From the NCBI GenBank assembly GCA_014529385.2, contig CM043960.1:125084043-125148042 (forward strand): DNA of 64,000 nucleotides, written 5' to 3'. The notes beneath the pieces were generated by a model that ran no database searches, was not told the origin of the DNA, and worked only from the letters and a program-made list of their open reading frames with translations. The position numbers and the translations under genes are program-made. Below, one piece after another: positions 21,260 to 32,263 of the stretch (position 1 is the first letter of the stretch; every line of letters starts with the position of its first letter). The stretch is from Adiantum capillus-veneris. Its lineage: Eukaryota > Streptophyta > Polypodiopsida > Polypodiales > Pteridaceae.

Positions 21260-22438
21260 TTGCCTTGCACTAAAGCTTGAGGAGCAGTCAATGCTACCTT
21301 TGGAAGCGTTTCTTCCATCTGTTTTCATGCTTTTGTCTGAGTTTGTGTAGATCTGCTAAGTGGCTGTAACGCGTAGGTTTAACAGGTTTGTTAGAATCTA
21401 TTAGTGTTGAAATGTGCAGGTTTTTTGCTAGATTTGCTAAGATCTATAATGTGCAGGTGTTAGTAGATCTTCTAGTTAGTGTAGACAATGAGCAGTAGAG
21501 TAGACAGTGAGAAGGTTGATTGTATTGTGAGTGTGCAGTGTATTGTGTTTGACAATGTGTGAGCAGAGATAAGTAGCATTAATTAGTTGTGTTAGTTGTA
21601 AGGAGGCTAGATAGAGGTACACAAAGATGTTGTGTGTATGCATGTGAGCTCGATGCTCACACATGGCATTATCCCACTGAAAAATTTGAAAAAGAGAATT
21701 TAATTTTAATAAAAAGAAAAATACGCTCGGGATATCTGGGACTAAAAAGAAAACTCAAAACAAAAAGAAAATTAAAAAAAAACTTATCTTAAAATGAAGG
21801 ATCGGGATCATTCCCCAAGCTCTGAGCCCGAGCCCGAGCCCAGGCCTCAGTCCTCAGTCTTTTGATATACTATACACACTACTTTATATATAAAGACTAG
21901 GCCCTCAAGTGAAGGGAGGCATGTGGGACAAGTTCCTCAAGTACTTCACCATCCCCTTCACACTCACCCTTTGGACTTACTAATTCTAGCCCTCTTCCCA
22001 CCTTGGAAAAGACTCGTTTTAGGATTCTGAGGGCTTTACGTAACCGAATCGGGGGCTGTAAAGCATGGCACATCCCTCTAGCCAAGATGCTTGTTTTGAG
22101 CTATCACATGCCATATTATATGGTTTGGTTAGAAAAAAGGACATATAAACAAAAACAATTTGAGGGTAAATTTGGGTTGCAAACGCCTAAAAAACTAGGT
22201 GAGCGGCCTTTACACTCACTTACCAACGCTTCTAGAGTGTTGAGGTCACATGCACCTACGCTCTAGTAGTGTGCTAGAGGAAGAACACATAGAGAGTGTG
22301 TTCGTTTAAACGGGCACTCATTATTCCTCCACCTTAGGCTCTAGGCCCTCAACGAGAACCCAAGGTAGTACCACTCAGGATCCACATATTGCATCTAGTG
22401 ATTCTTCCTCTGACTACGATGTTACGGAAGGTTACCCA
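21260..22438 (+). other. Gypsy-B leader, no supported gene
   Basis: This stretch lies between the primer-binding site and the first gag-like frame. Frames are short and without family resemblance. It includes an AT-rich segment (21680-21790). Confidence 0.5.
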
Positions 22439-24933
22439 ATGCCTAATACCAATATTTCAAGCAAAGACATGCATGCCATGGGCCCACGGCCCGTGCCGAG
22501 CATGCTTAGCCGCTTGAAGGAGACTTTTAGTAGAGTCACTTGCTCCAAACATGGAGCTAATGATGTGAATGAAGGGGGTGGGGAAGTAAATTCACCATTC
22601 ATGACTAGTGTAGACCCCATGCTCCTAGAGAGTGTGCACGTGAATAATCCATTCATTGCACCCGCTAACTCTTCAGAGCTATTCCCCTTCGAGGTTATAT
22701 TACCTGATGGTAGAAGCCTTGCCGAAGTGCAAGAGGTTGAGCGATATATTATTGAGGCTAGGGAAAAGGAAATCGAGAGCCTACGCAATGCAAAGAAATT
22801 GAGAGAGCTTAAGGAAATGGTCCCTATGTCAACATCCATGCTAGTCAAGCAATCAAGTGCACCTAGATTAGAAACCACTAAGGGTCAACCCATAAAGAGC
22901 CACATTGCATCTATTTCAAAGGACAACCCCTAGCACATCAATCCTAGATGGAGAGTTTCTAAATGAGAAATGGGAGTATCAACTACAAACGAAAACTGTA
23001 ACCAGCCTATACACAGGTCACACCTATCATGTGGGTTGGTTAGATGTCCTACACTCCACACCGGGTGCTACTAGCATAGAGGATCAGCAACAAAGAGTTT
23101 GTGATGTCATTTATAGGGTTATTGAGCTGAAGAGGCATAACAAAGGGATCCACATGCTTTAAATGGGTCTCATGAGATTTTTGGATATAGGGAAGGCTAA
23201 GCAACCAACCTTATCACAAATGGAGACTCCCTTGGTAAGTCTGATGGATCCTCCATATGTTGTTTCTCCAGGGGTCTCTATATAATGTCAGCCCACAAGT
23301 GATAGCTTTACCTTTACAAGTTTAGATCATCTCTCTCTTAATGACCCCACGGATACCATGCCTACCCCGGTGATGGACATGACAAAAAACATGCCACGGA
23401 CCTCATTTTTTAGTAAAGCATCGCTACATGGTATCCCAATGCCTGCAATAGTACTTACAAGTGTGTATCAATCATATGCACCTATGGGTCCCCATGCTCA
23501 TGTAACTCCTACCCCTCCCATTGTTTTAACAACTTATTCTCCACAAACACAACATCCAAGCTCTTATTTCAATGGGACAATACTGGCTAGCATTAGCATG
23601 TCACATCCAACATCTGCTACGCTTAGGGCCACACATATGAACTTTGGGCCACCACATGGCACAACATCGTACCCAACTTGGAGCCCAAGGGATGTATATA
23701 TGCCAAGCCCACTGCCAACCCCCATTACACATGCAATCACGAAAGCGCTTGTCCCCAATATACCTGCTCACTTAGGTGACTTGGCAACCTTTGCTTAAGC
23801 TATTGGTCGATCCATTGCTAAAACTATGTGTAACACGCTAGATAGAGAGCCTAGAAGTAAGATAGTGCAAATAGCTAAGCTCACACAAACATTTAGTGGA
23901 TATGGGGATGTGAGAAAGCATATTGAAGTGTTTGAACAAATATGCGATTCTCTAGGAGAACACAATGACCTGCTATAGAACCCTAAGTGTGGAAGAGAAA
24001 ACAATTTACCCTACTCTTAGGAGACTATTCTTGAAAGAGTACATACGAGAGAAAGTACTTTGGGGTGTAGCATCTCAACTCCAGAAAGCCCAATGAGAGG
24101 AAGGAGAGTTGGTGAAGGTCTTTATTAGTCGCTTGAAGCATTTGAATTCTCATTGTAATCCAAATGAGCGCTTCAATAATAACCAATTGCTTGACAGATT
24201 CATTAGGGGACTACGACATGAGGATATCTACAATGGCCTAGTCATTACAGGTATCACCACTTGGGAAGCAGTCACAACCAATGCAATCTAATTCGAGGAT
24301 AATTTAATGATTCAAGGAGAAAGAGTGTCTGTTGAGCCAAAGTCTACTAGCTCGCAAGCATCAGGGCATCAACCAATGACCCTAAAGCCTATCGCTAAAG
24401 AGCCAAAGATTTCTGAGATGACTTTAGCAGACCTCACCAAGGCCATTCAAGAGAGTCTTAGAGACAATCGTGCTCCACAACACAATCATATGTATCCAAG
24501 AAGGGAGCAACAATGGTGCTCTGTTTTCTATGGTTTGCATAATACTAGTGAATGCCCTACTTTTAGAGTAAAATTTAATGGAAATTGCAATGCATGTGGG
24601 AGGTATGGTCATCAAGCTAAGGATTGCATAGTATTTAAACGTGCGATGGCCAATAGACCAACCTTAGGATGGGCGGATACACCTCAAGTGCTTGCATTGA
24701 TGCCAGCACCACCTCTTGAACAAATATCACAACACATGGTCCCTAGGGCCCAAAATGTTGTTCAAAAAACACCCTTACCACCTCCAATGCTAAGACCACA
24801 ACCACCACATCCGAAAATCACTTCTATGAATCAAGTGGGTTGTGAGACATCAATTGTTGGTTTGGAAGGTTGTGAGGAAGTTATAGACCCTAATATTGCC
24901 TATGGGATTGATGATCTTGAAGAAAGTCCATAG
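22439..24933 (+). pseudogene. Gypsy-B gag (N-terminal and core), decayed
   Basis: An N-terminal frame (22439-22933) contains a helical charged segment (VEQ-like, EARE KEIESLRNAKKLREL). A middle Pro/Thr/His-rich frame (23358-23798) looks like a disordered linker. A gag core with LTQTFSGYGDVRKHIEVFEQ appears near 23870-23960, then RLKHLNSHCNPNERFNN and LLDRFIRGLR (24109-24291). The frame at 24307-24933 carries a CCHC knuckle (CNACGRYGHQAKDC). Frame breaks at about 22930, 23160, 23800 and 24000 show it is inactive. Confidence 0.75.
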
Positions 24934-25029
24934 TACTACATGGAGGACTATTGGGAACAAGTCAAACCTGTCTATATCAAGTAGTTGCTCTTGCGGCAAG
25001 AGGCCAAAATATCAATTACACTGCCAAGA

Positions 25030-25128
25030 GACCACCTCTTCAATGCTATGAGTGTGAAGGTCCACATCGTGTAGCCGAATGTCCTATTAGATTACAAAAG
25101 AATGCCAACTGATGCAAACCAATCAAGA
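25030..25128 (+). pseudogene. Gypsy-B second knuckle, left of copia insertion
   Basis: CYECEGPHRVAEC is a CCHC-like knuckle with one residue fewer before His than usual. The reading continues to 25128, where the gag-only copia element begins, and resumes at 29216 with another similar knuckle. Confidence 0.65.
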
Positions 25129-25377
25129 TGTTGGGAGATTTAGGGTGGATACTAATGTGAAGCATTCATACTTGTGTGTGTGTGTGTGTGTGTGTGGATG
25201 AGAGAGAATAACTCTTAGACAAGAGGAAAGCAACCTTGAATTACTAGAATGAAAAAGCTTGAAATACATGCTTGAGATAGCCTTGTTATATAGGCTTGAA
25301 GATGAACTTCTAGAGAGTTCTAGGATATGTTCCCACATGGCTAAGTAGGTGGAGTGAGCATAGTGTTTATCCCCACA
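25129..25377 (-). repeat. Gag-only copia element 3' LTR
   Basis: TGTTGGGAGATTTAGG start and CCCCACA end on the plus strand; partner at 28971-29215. On the minus strand the run AAGGGGGGATT directly before TGTGGGG is the polypurine tract (25378-25388). Confidence 0.93.
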
Positions 25378-25390
25378 AATCCCCCCTTAA

Positions 25391-26728
25391 CACTAGGTTG
25401 GTAATGGGACACTTTTATGTCCTGGGACACTTTTATGTCCTGTTAAGTGACCATTTTCTTTGAATTATGTCAAGAGTTTCAAAATGGATTTTGTGGTGCG
25501 ATCTATCTAGAAATTTGTCTCATGAGCTGAAAAAAACTTGACATTTTTTTGAAATATCAATTCCATCTTTAACCTTGTCCTTGCACGACATTTCACAGCC
25601 TAAACTGTGTGAAAAAATAGGTCCTGTTTTCGGCTTTTTTCAACTTTTTGCAACTATACCACTCTAGAATTCATGTTTGTGAGGTGTATAATTCTAGAAA
25701 ACTATCTTTAGTAGTCCTCAACATGTCCTGGTGCTTCTAGGGAGAAATAAATATCAAAGTTGTAAGTTATGACCAAATTACAAAAAATGTCAAATCCTGT
25801 TTTTTAGCCAATTTTAGCTCTTCTATGATTTTTTTGGTGGCTTTCATGATATCCAAATGCAGTTTTGATTTTTTATGTCACATATTGTAACATAAAACTA
25901 ATATTCCTTGAGTTTTGGGGCACCTAATACCCTATTTTGCATAGTACACAACGATGGTTGATTTTTTCAATTATAAAAGAAAACGAAACATTCTAGTATA
26001 TCAAGTATAGCTTTTTCAATATTACTAGTTTCTTGTGAGAACTATATGCATTTTGTAGGTAGTAACCATATCTAGTCATAAGCATCAAATTTGGCTAGAT
26101 ATTGAATAATTTCTATGGGATTCTACAACTCATAATGTTGAACCCAGTTTTTTCATGTTTGCTATATTTAGCACTTCATCTTTGTCCCCAAGATTCCCCT
26201 TGGTAAGAGATGTATTATTCTTTTGACATGCTCCATGGCTCCTTATGAACCTAAAGGACAACAGGGACCTAAGAAAACATGCATATATTATTTGTATTGA
26301 GCGTGGCTATAGAAACTTTGATGATAGGTCTGCAGAATGGAAACAATTTAACTTTTTTGTACCTATTTCTTTTGGCAAAACAAAAAATAGTGAGTGAGAA
26401 TCAATCATATGTTCTGATCACCAACCACGAAAGTTAACCAAGGAATTTATCTTAAGTCCTACAAAAATCCCTAATCATATTTTTATGCAAAAAAACGTAA
26501 GAAATGACTGTTTTGATGAAAATGTACTGGTCCATCTACTTTGGAGGCTTGGGGTGACCAAAAGATGAGAAATTTTACAAGTTTCTTATTTTTTCCATGT
26601 GTAGTAGGCCTTGAACTATAAACTCATGAAAGGATTTTACAAAATGAGTGGATCTACTATGGTTTTGGAGGTTTTTTTCAAATCCCTGAAAGGACACTTT
26701 TATGTCCTGTTAGGTTACCAACCTAGTG
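25391..26728. mobile_element. TTAA-flanked 1.34-kb element with CACTAGG inverted ends
   Basis: The ends are inverted copies of CACTAGGTTGGTAA (25391-25404 and, reversed, 26715-26728). TTAA flanks both sides (25387-25390 and 26729-26732). Just inside, an 18-bp motif GGACACTTTTATGTCCTG occurs twice in tandem at the left (25407, 25425) and once at the right (26692). The interior is AT-rich with no convincing ORF. It is probably a non-autonomous DNA transposon. CACTA-like ends suggest En/Spm, but that superfamily makes 3-bp duplications, whereas TTAA is the target of piggyBac-type elements, so the superfamily is open. It sits next to the polypurine tract of the gag-only element. Confidence 0.75.
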
Positions 26729-26963
26729 TTAAACACGTGCTTCTACCACCTAAGGTTCACAATGGAAAGAGGATGAGGTACATAACGGTTCTCATATGGA
26801 TACAATGTTATGTCCTTCATTACAATCACAAGGAATTCATCGCTTAATGATCATTGATGTTCTCAATTGGATTCATCATCATGTCACAAGTGGTTCACAC
26901 AAAGAAAGTACTATAACCTTCACATGGATTCAACAAAGGGGTAAATAAGGTAGCAATTTCTCT

Positions 26964-27968
26964 TCAAAGTATGTCATCACCACTTTCATAAAAGTATGTT
27001 TTCTTACCCTTTTTGGGGCTGTCCTTAGCATGAACTTTATTAGAAAAAGAGGAGCTAGCAGAAGTGGATGCACGAGGAGAAGAAGTAGTTGAAATAAAAT
27101 GTAGCTCATCATTCGTGAGAGTGCCGTTGTCGTCATTGTCGTCTTCATCATCACTATGAGTGTAGAGAATACGTCTTCCCTTGGAGGAGGTGTTCCCGTT
27201 GTTTCCGCCATGACTTGGAATGCCGCCGCTACCACCTTTAGGGCAAAATTGGGGTGGATGCCCAACCTTACCGCACTTCACACACTTCTTGATCTTGTAG
27301 CAATTGATAGAAGCATGATTTGTTTTCCCACAATGGATACATGGCTTGAAGCTTTTAGAGTTAGAAACAAATAATACTTGAGATGTAGGTGATTCATTGG
27401 TGTGAGTGGCATGAGTATGCTTGTTCTCTTCCTCTTGAAGAGAGTGAACAATGCTCTCAAGTGAAGGAATAGGTTCCTTTTCCTTGAGCACGGTGACAAT
27501 ATTCTCATATTGCATAGGCATGGCTTTACGTAGAATAGCAATTTTATCATCCTCATCAATGTTACACTCTATATAGGATAATTGAGTGCATATGCTCTTA
27601 AGCCTATTGACCATACTTGAAAGAGTTTCATTCTCATGCATAGTGAGTGCATATAATTGCATCTTGAGAGAGATTTTAGAGTGTTTTCCCTTAGACCCAA
27701 ATGTTCTTTCAAGGGTATCCCATGTATCTTTAGCGGAAGTGGCTTGATCTAAGTGATGAACAATCTCATCCGCAACACTAGTGAGTAGAATACCTAAAGA
27801 TTTCTCTTCCTTTTGGTGACGTTCTCTTTGTTGTGCAGCCGTTAGGTTCTCCCCCCCTTTGCTAGTGATTATACTCCATAAACCCTTCTTCATTAGGTAG
27901 CCTTTAAGCTTGACTTGCCATGTATGGAAGCCAATGCCATTAAAGATAGAGATGTCGTTATTACCCAT
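26964..27968 (-). CDS. Copia-type Gag (334 codons, intact)
   Basis: This is an uninterrupted ORF beginning MGNNDISIFNGIGFHTW, the N-terminus typical of copia gag proteins (F.G.NF..W). The central helical UBN2/gag region contains DEIVHHLDQATSAKDTWDTL and MQLYALTMHENETLSSMVNR. Two zinc knuckles follow (CIHCGKTNHASINC and CVKCGKVGHPPQFC), then a Gly/Ser-rich, acidic and Ser-rich tail ending KKGKKTYFYESGDDIL. Gag would form particles and bind RNA. Retention of an open gag while pol is absent suggests gag has been useful to the element. The stop falls where protease would begin in an autonomous relative. Confidence 0.9.
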   Translation of the reverse strand: MGNNDISIFNGIGFHTWQVKLKGYLMKKGLWSIITSKGGENLTAAQQRERHQKEEKSLGILLTSVADEIVHHLDQATSAKDTWDTLERTFGSKGKHSKISLKMQLYALTMHENETLSSMVNRLKSICTQLSYIECNIDEDDKIAILRKAMPMQYENIVTVLKEKEPIPSLESIVHSLQEEENKHTHATHTNESPTSQVLFVSNSKSFKPCIHCGKTNHASINCYKIKKCVKCGKVGHPPQFCPKGGSGGIPSHGGNNGNTSSKGRRILYTHSDDEDDNDDNGTLTNDELHFISTTSSPRASTSASSSFSNKVHAKDSPKKGKKTYFYESGDDIL

Positions 27969-28954
27969 AGTGTATGCTAGATAATGTAAGCAAGGGGGTC
28001 CTATTTCGAGACTCTCGAAATGGTGTCTACCCTTTTACAAAAGCAATGTATGCGGTAATGAAGAATAAAGGCTTAAAACATGCACAAATTAGCTTCAAAT
28101 GTTACCGAAGTGTGCCTTGAAGTATACCAATGTTTTGAGATGATTTGTAGAAGCTCTCCCTTGATGAACGAAGCTGAAATGAGTGCAAAACAGAGAATTA
28201 ATTCTCTGATTTGAAGTTGAGTCCTTGTTGAAGCAAGACAACCTTCGAAATGAGCTCTTTTCCTCCCGAAATCGATGTAGATGGTGCCCAAATTGAACGC
28301 CCTTGTAGCTCAAGCTTCGGAATAGCTTAAGGAAGCCTCGAACAATGATTTAGAGGGCTGAAAATGAGGTTTTAATTCTCTGTTTTGAAACAGAAAATTA
28401 AAAACATGTATAAATAGACTAGTTTTGGTTGCATAAGCTAGCTAGTCTTGCCCTTTTGTCGTGTAGAGCTTGTAGGAGACTAAATATGAGATTAAGAGTG
28501 GATTAATGATGATCTAATGAGGTTTAATGGGCTGTTAAAATAGAAAATGAAAAGCCTCTTATTAGAGAGAGAAACTAGAGAGAGAAAATGAGCTAGTCTA
28601 GAGCTAGTTTGCACCAAAAATGATGATAAATGGTGGGAATGGTTAGGGACTGTTTAGGAGATCTTAGAAGCTTTCCATGGAAGCTTGGGGGAGCTGAGGA
28701 AGAAGGTGAAAGAGGGAGATAGAGCAGCCCAAGAGTTTTGGAGGGTATACTTGGCAAGAGAGTAGCCACCTTTTGCTTGATTTGAGGGGTGATGAGCCCA
28801 AAAGTCAAGGTAGTAGGTGGACAAGTGAGTGGGCAGCCAAAAAATCCTAAAAGTAAGGGAAAAACTCGTGGAGGCTGCTAGAGAGAGGTAGAGGGAAGTG
28901 AGAGAACACACACACTAGCCTAAATGGTTAAATATTGACCCCAAGGACCAATGA
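27969..28954 (-). other. Long leader of the gag-only element
   Basis: About 1 kb lies between the primer-binding site and the gag start. Short overlapping frames exist but none resembles a known protein. It would be the 5' untranslated and packaging region. Confidence 0.5.
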
Positions 28955-28970
28955 GGGCTCTGATACTAGT
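28955..28970 (-). promoter_or_regulatory. Primer-binding site (initiator tRNA-Met)
   Basis: The minus strand reads ACTAGTATCAGAGCCC next to the 5' LTR. It matches the TGGTATCAGAGC primer site of plant copia elements except for the substitution TGG to TAG. Confidence 0.85.
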
Positions 28971-29215
28971 TGTTGGGAGATTTAGGGTGGATACTCATGT
29001 GAAGCATTCATACTTGTGTGTGTGTGTGTGTGTGGATGAGAGAGAATAACTCTTAGACAAGAGGAAAGCAACCTTGAATTACTAGAATAAAAAAGCTTGA
29101 AATACATGCTTGAGAGAGCCTTGTTATATAGGCTTGAAGATGAACTTCTAGAGAGTTCTAGGATATGTTCCCACATGGCTAAGTAAGTGGAGTGAGCATA
29201 GTGTTTATCCCCACA
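28971..29215 (-). repeat. Gag-only copia element 5' LTR
   Basis: The LTR is 245 bp with TG...CA ends. The minus-strand TATA box TATATAA lies at 29124-29130. It contains a TG microsatellite two to five units shorter than in the partner LTR. Confidence 0.93.
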
Positions 29216-30120
29216 CAAGTGAGCACATCTACAATGCCGATACTCATGTGTAATCGATGTGGTATAGATCATTTGATTTCCCAATGTCTTAATAATCCAA
29301 ATGCACCAAAGATAATTCCATTGAATTTAATTGCGGTTATTGAGGAGCCAACACAAAGTACACATGTGGTAACAGTAAATGTACTCACACGATTGATGCT
29401 CCAAAATAAAAATTATATTCTTGAAGAAAGAGACACAGCATCAATTGCCCAATCTCAGAAGAAAAAGAAAACACGAAGGAAGAGATCGCAAAAACCAACG
29501 AAGTCGGACCCCAATTCAAAGAACAACATAGGGACTGGTAATGACCCCGTATATATGAACAACACTGAAGAGGATTCTGATTCAGGTGAAACCATGGAGA
29601 CTAAAATGACCACTAGGAAAGAAAAAAACAAGAAAGATGGTCATGAGCCACAATGGCCAAGACCCAAGAAGAAGATAGAAACTTACCCAACCCTATAGAG
29701 GACATCAAGTGAGTCCAACAATTAAGGAGTTTGGTAGAAGAGACCCAAAGCGATCTAGAGCCAGCACCTAGGCATATCTAGATTATGGACACAGTGTTCC
29801 CTATGCAAAAGCAACCTCACAAAGTCCATAGACCATTAGCCATACCTAGTGTCATCCAAGAAGAAAGTGACTTTAAGTTATGGGAAAGTGGATGTACTCC
29901 CTTCTTGTTGGAGAGAATGTTTACAGAGGGATTGGCTGACCCTATTGAAGAAATGGAGATCCCATCTTCCCCACGTCAAGGGACTGAAGCCCAAAAGGTG
30001 TCGTTAAATATTGCCAAATTGATGGATTTCATGGCTTCAAAAGTTAGAACCACCATCATGTCCAAACTATATGGAGACCCTGAGATATTCTTTGCTCTTT
30101 GAGCTTTCCTCAATGGAGAA
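29216..30120 (+). pseudogene. Gypsy-B gag C-terminus after the copia insertion
   Basis: The reading resumes with CNRCGIDHLISQC, a third knuckle-like motif, in the frame 29192-29698 (its first codons are in the copia LTR). A Lys-rich basic region follows (KKKKTRRKRSQKPTK), then an acidic segment. A second frame, 29785-30102, has ordinary protein composition (LLERMFTEGLADPIEEME) and may be the gag-pol linker. The element is cut off at about 30130 by the truncated LTR of the chromovirus. Confidence 0.65.
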
Positions 30121-30130
30121 CTGAAGGTTG

Positions 30131-30306
30131 TTTGCAGATGGGCCCTCCTTTGGATCCCTATTTTCCCTCCTTTGGATCCCTACTATGACCGGTCTACCAG
30201 CCTAACCAATATTCTAGCTTTTTCTCCCCTGGTACTTCCCCATATTAAATGATCAATTTAACATGAGAAAATCATTTAGGAAAATTAGATATTAGTTATT
30301 ATGACA
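30131..30306 (-). repeat. Truncated chromovirus 3' LTR
   Basis: This segment is about 90% identical to 37220-37396, the far end of the 5' LTR. It ends at ATGACA, followed on the minus strand by the purine tract CAAGAGAGAGGTAA (30307-30320). Only the start of U3 is kept. It contains a short duplication of CCTCCTTTGGATCCCTA. Confidence 0.85.
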
Positions 30307-30660
30307 TTACCTCTCTCTTGAAATCATAGTCGTCCTCGATTATGGGGTAGAGAAGATAAAATCTAGTCATTAGTCCTTTTTCTAGCAGGTAGAGGATCCC
30401 TATTTTACCCTATGACATCATTCAAGAATGGATGACTAATCCATTTGGCGCTTGAGAGCCTAAGCTATCGCAAGCATGTCTGTGCATTAGTCCTATCAAT
30501 CTTCCATAGGAGAGTGACAAGCTCTACTTGGTGTTTGGAAGACGTCATCTCCACAGACTTGATCCTAAACATGCATACTTCTTAACATTTGCGCACAATA
30601 AAGAAAAAGAGAGTATTATAAGACAAAAACTTTGTTCATTTTAAACATTTTTACATTTGC

Positions 30661-30879
30661 TTATTCTAGGAAAGCTTTGTAAGCATTGACAAGGTTTAGG
30701 TTATCCTTTAATTGTATGCCTTGCATCCATCTCGCATCTTCAAAAGGATAGTTATGAAACTTAATAAGATATCGTCGGATAATCTTACCGCCCCTCAATA
30801 CCTTCTCTTCATGTTGGAGAATGGACTCAGGTTGCAGCACCTCTTCTTGGTCCCTCGATCTCCGGTGGGTCTTCAACAA
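30661..30879 (-). pseudogene. Chromovirus chromodomain
   Basis: The frame reads PESILQHEEKVLRGGKIIRR, then YLIKFHNYPFEDARWM and a helical end. The pattern is chromodomain: beta strand with E.IL, a charged loop, YL.KF..Y....A.W, then a helix. It lies at the C-terminus of the integrase region, as in chromoviruses. The first aromatic-cage position is Ile (ESIL) and the Trp of the cage is kept in ARWM. The frame is separated from integrase by a break near 30900-31020. Confidence 0.85.
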
Positions 30880-31023
30880 TTGGTTCTTGAGTTGGCTCTT
30901 CTTTGTAAGGCTTTAGTAGGCTCACATGGAAAGCATTGTGTACGATTGGGCAACTTGAGTTGATAGGCCATCTCATTGATTGGTCTAAGAATCCGGAAGG
31001 GTCCATAGTACCTTTTTGCTAAG

Positions 31024-32143
31024 TTAGAATAGTACTTTTGGTGTCCCATAGAATTCTTGCCCGTCGAGCCTTGGGAAATTTAAGCAAGACCCAATCATTT
31101 TCTTTAAAGTCTTGGGCTCTTTTGTGCTTATGAGTAGCAACAGCCTTTTGCATTTGCTATGAGATAGAGATTGCATCCTTAATCTTTTGGAAAGATTCTT
31201 GTAGGTCTCGGCTATACTCATCTACGGCGGCAGGCGAAGATCTTCCCGTGTACCTTAAGTAGTAGGGGGCTTTTGGATCTTCCCTCAATTACCTCAAAAG
31301 GTGCTTTTCCCGTGGAGGTATGTACAATGTTATTGTAAGCATAATTTACTAATGATAAGTACTTCTCCCATTGGGATCTTTGATCTACTTCCGTTACGTA
31401 GTCTTTTAGTAGATCAAGAATTGCTAGGTTAGCTATTTCACTTTGGCAATCCGTGTGAGGGTGATAGGCCGAAGAGAAGTTTAGCCTTGTCCCTAGATTC
31501 TCAAAGAGACCCTTCCAAAAATTACTGGTCATTCTACGATCTCTATCCAACACTATGGACATTGGCAAGCCCTGGTACTTGAAGATTTGTGATATGAAGA
31601 GGGTTGCCATTTGATGGGCTTTGATAGTCTTTTTGATAGGTATAAAATGAGCTTGTTTGCCGAACCTGTCTACTATCATCCCTATTCCCATATTCCCATG
31701 GATAGACTTAGGCAATCCAAAGATAAAATCCATGGATATGCTCCCCGTGCTGAATTAGGGATTGGCAAAGGTTGAAGCAATATAGGTTGCTTCCCTCTAT
31801 CAAACTCCGTCTTTTGGCATACCATACATTTAGAAACATACTCTTGTATGTTTTCTTTCATGGTAGGCCAATAGAAATATGTTTCTATCCCTTTTAGGGT
31901 GGATGGAATCCCTCTATGCCCCGCATAAGGAGGAGCATGAGATTCATACATTACTTTCTCACGTAGTGAGGTAGTAGTGCATAGTCTATTGCCATAGAGA
32001 AGATAACCATCTTGTAAGGTAAATGGTTCCTCTTTCTTCCATAGTGCAAGGGATGAAATCAAATCTCTAAAATCGGGATCAATACCGTACTCATCTATCA
32101 TAGAAGATAGATCATTGTGAGCTGCTATGGAAACCGCATTCAC
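31024..32143 (-). pseudogene. Chromovirus integrase
   Basis: The frame 31682-32143 has the pre-integrase segment and H2C2 finger (HAPPYAGHRG, then CMVCQKTEFDRGKQP). The next frame (31218-31733) has the core: SMDFIFGLPKSIHG (first Asp), IVLDRDRRMTSNFWKGLF (second Asp) and AYHPHTDCQSE (Glu). The third frame (31024-31221) is the C-terminal DNA-binding region. The catalytic triad is complete, but SMDFIFGLP has slipped into a different frame from the finger, so the protein is split. Confidence 0.88.
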
Positions 32144-32263
32144 TCTCGTCCGTCTTGAGAGTGCATCGTCTACTTGATTATGATTTCAAGCAATGTGAGC
32201 AATATGAAAATGAAATTGCGAAAGGAAATTTTCCCACCTCATTTATTTGTCGAAGAGCTTGGT

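Larger units (their letters stand above)
25129..29215 (-). mobile_element. Gag-only copia-type LTR element (TR-GAG-like)
   Basis: The LTRs at 25129-25377 and 28971-29215 differ by about four substitutions plus TG-repeat length. The 5-bp flanks CAAGA and CAAGT match at four of five bases. The minus strand carries an initiator-Met primer site, one gag ORF and a polypurine tract, but no protease, integrase, RT or RNase H: only about 230 bp separate the gag stop from the DNA insert next to the 3' end. Without that insert the element is about 2.75 kb. This is the organisation of TR-GAG non-autonomous elements, which depend on polymerase from elsewhere. It interrupts the gypsy-B gag. Confidence 0.9.

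Noticed and set aside
25391-26728. Straightforward CACTA (En/Spm) miniature element
   Set aside because: The ends start with CACTA, but the flanks are TTAA rather than a 3-bp duplication, so I left the superfamily open.
26611-26847. 78-codon plus-strand ORF in the gag-only element
   Set aside because: It crosses the border of the TTAA-flanked insert and has no family resemblance.
30131-30306. Simple segmental duplication between 30.1 and 37.2 kb
   Set aside because: The repeat ends exactly at the polypurine tract of the chromovirus and at the far end of its 5' LTR, so it is a truncated LTR.
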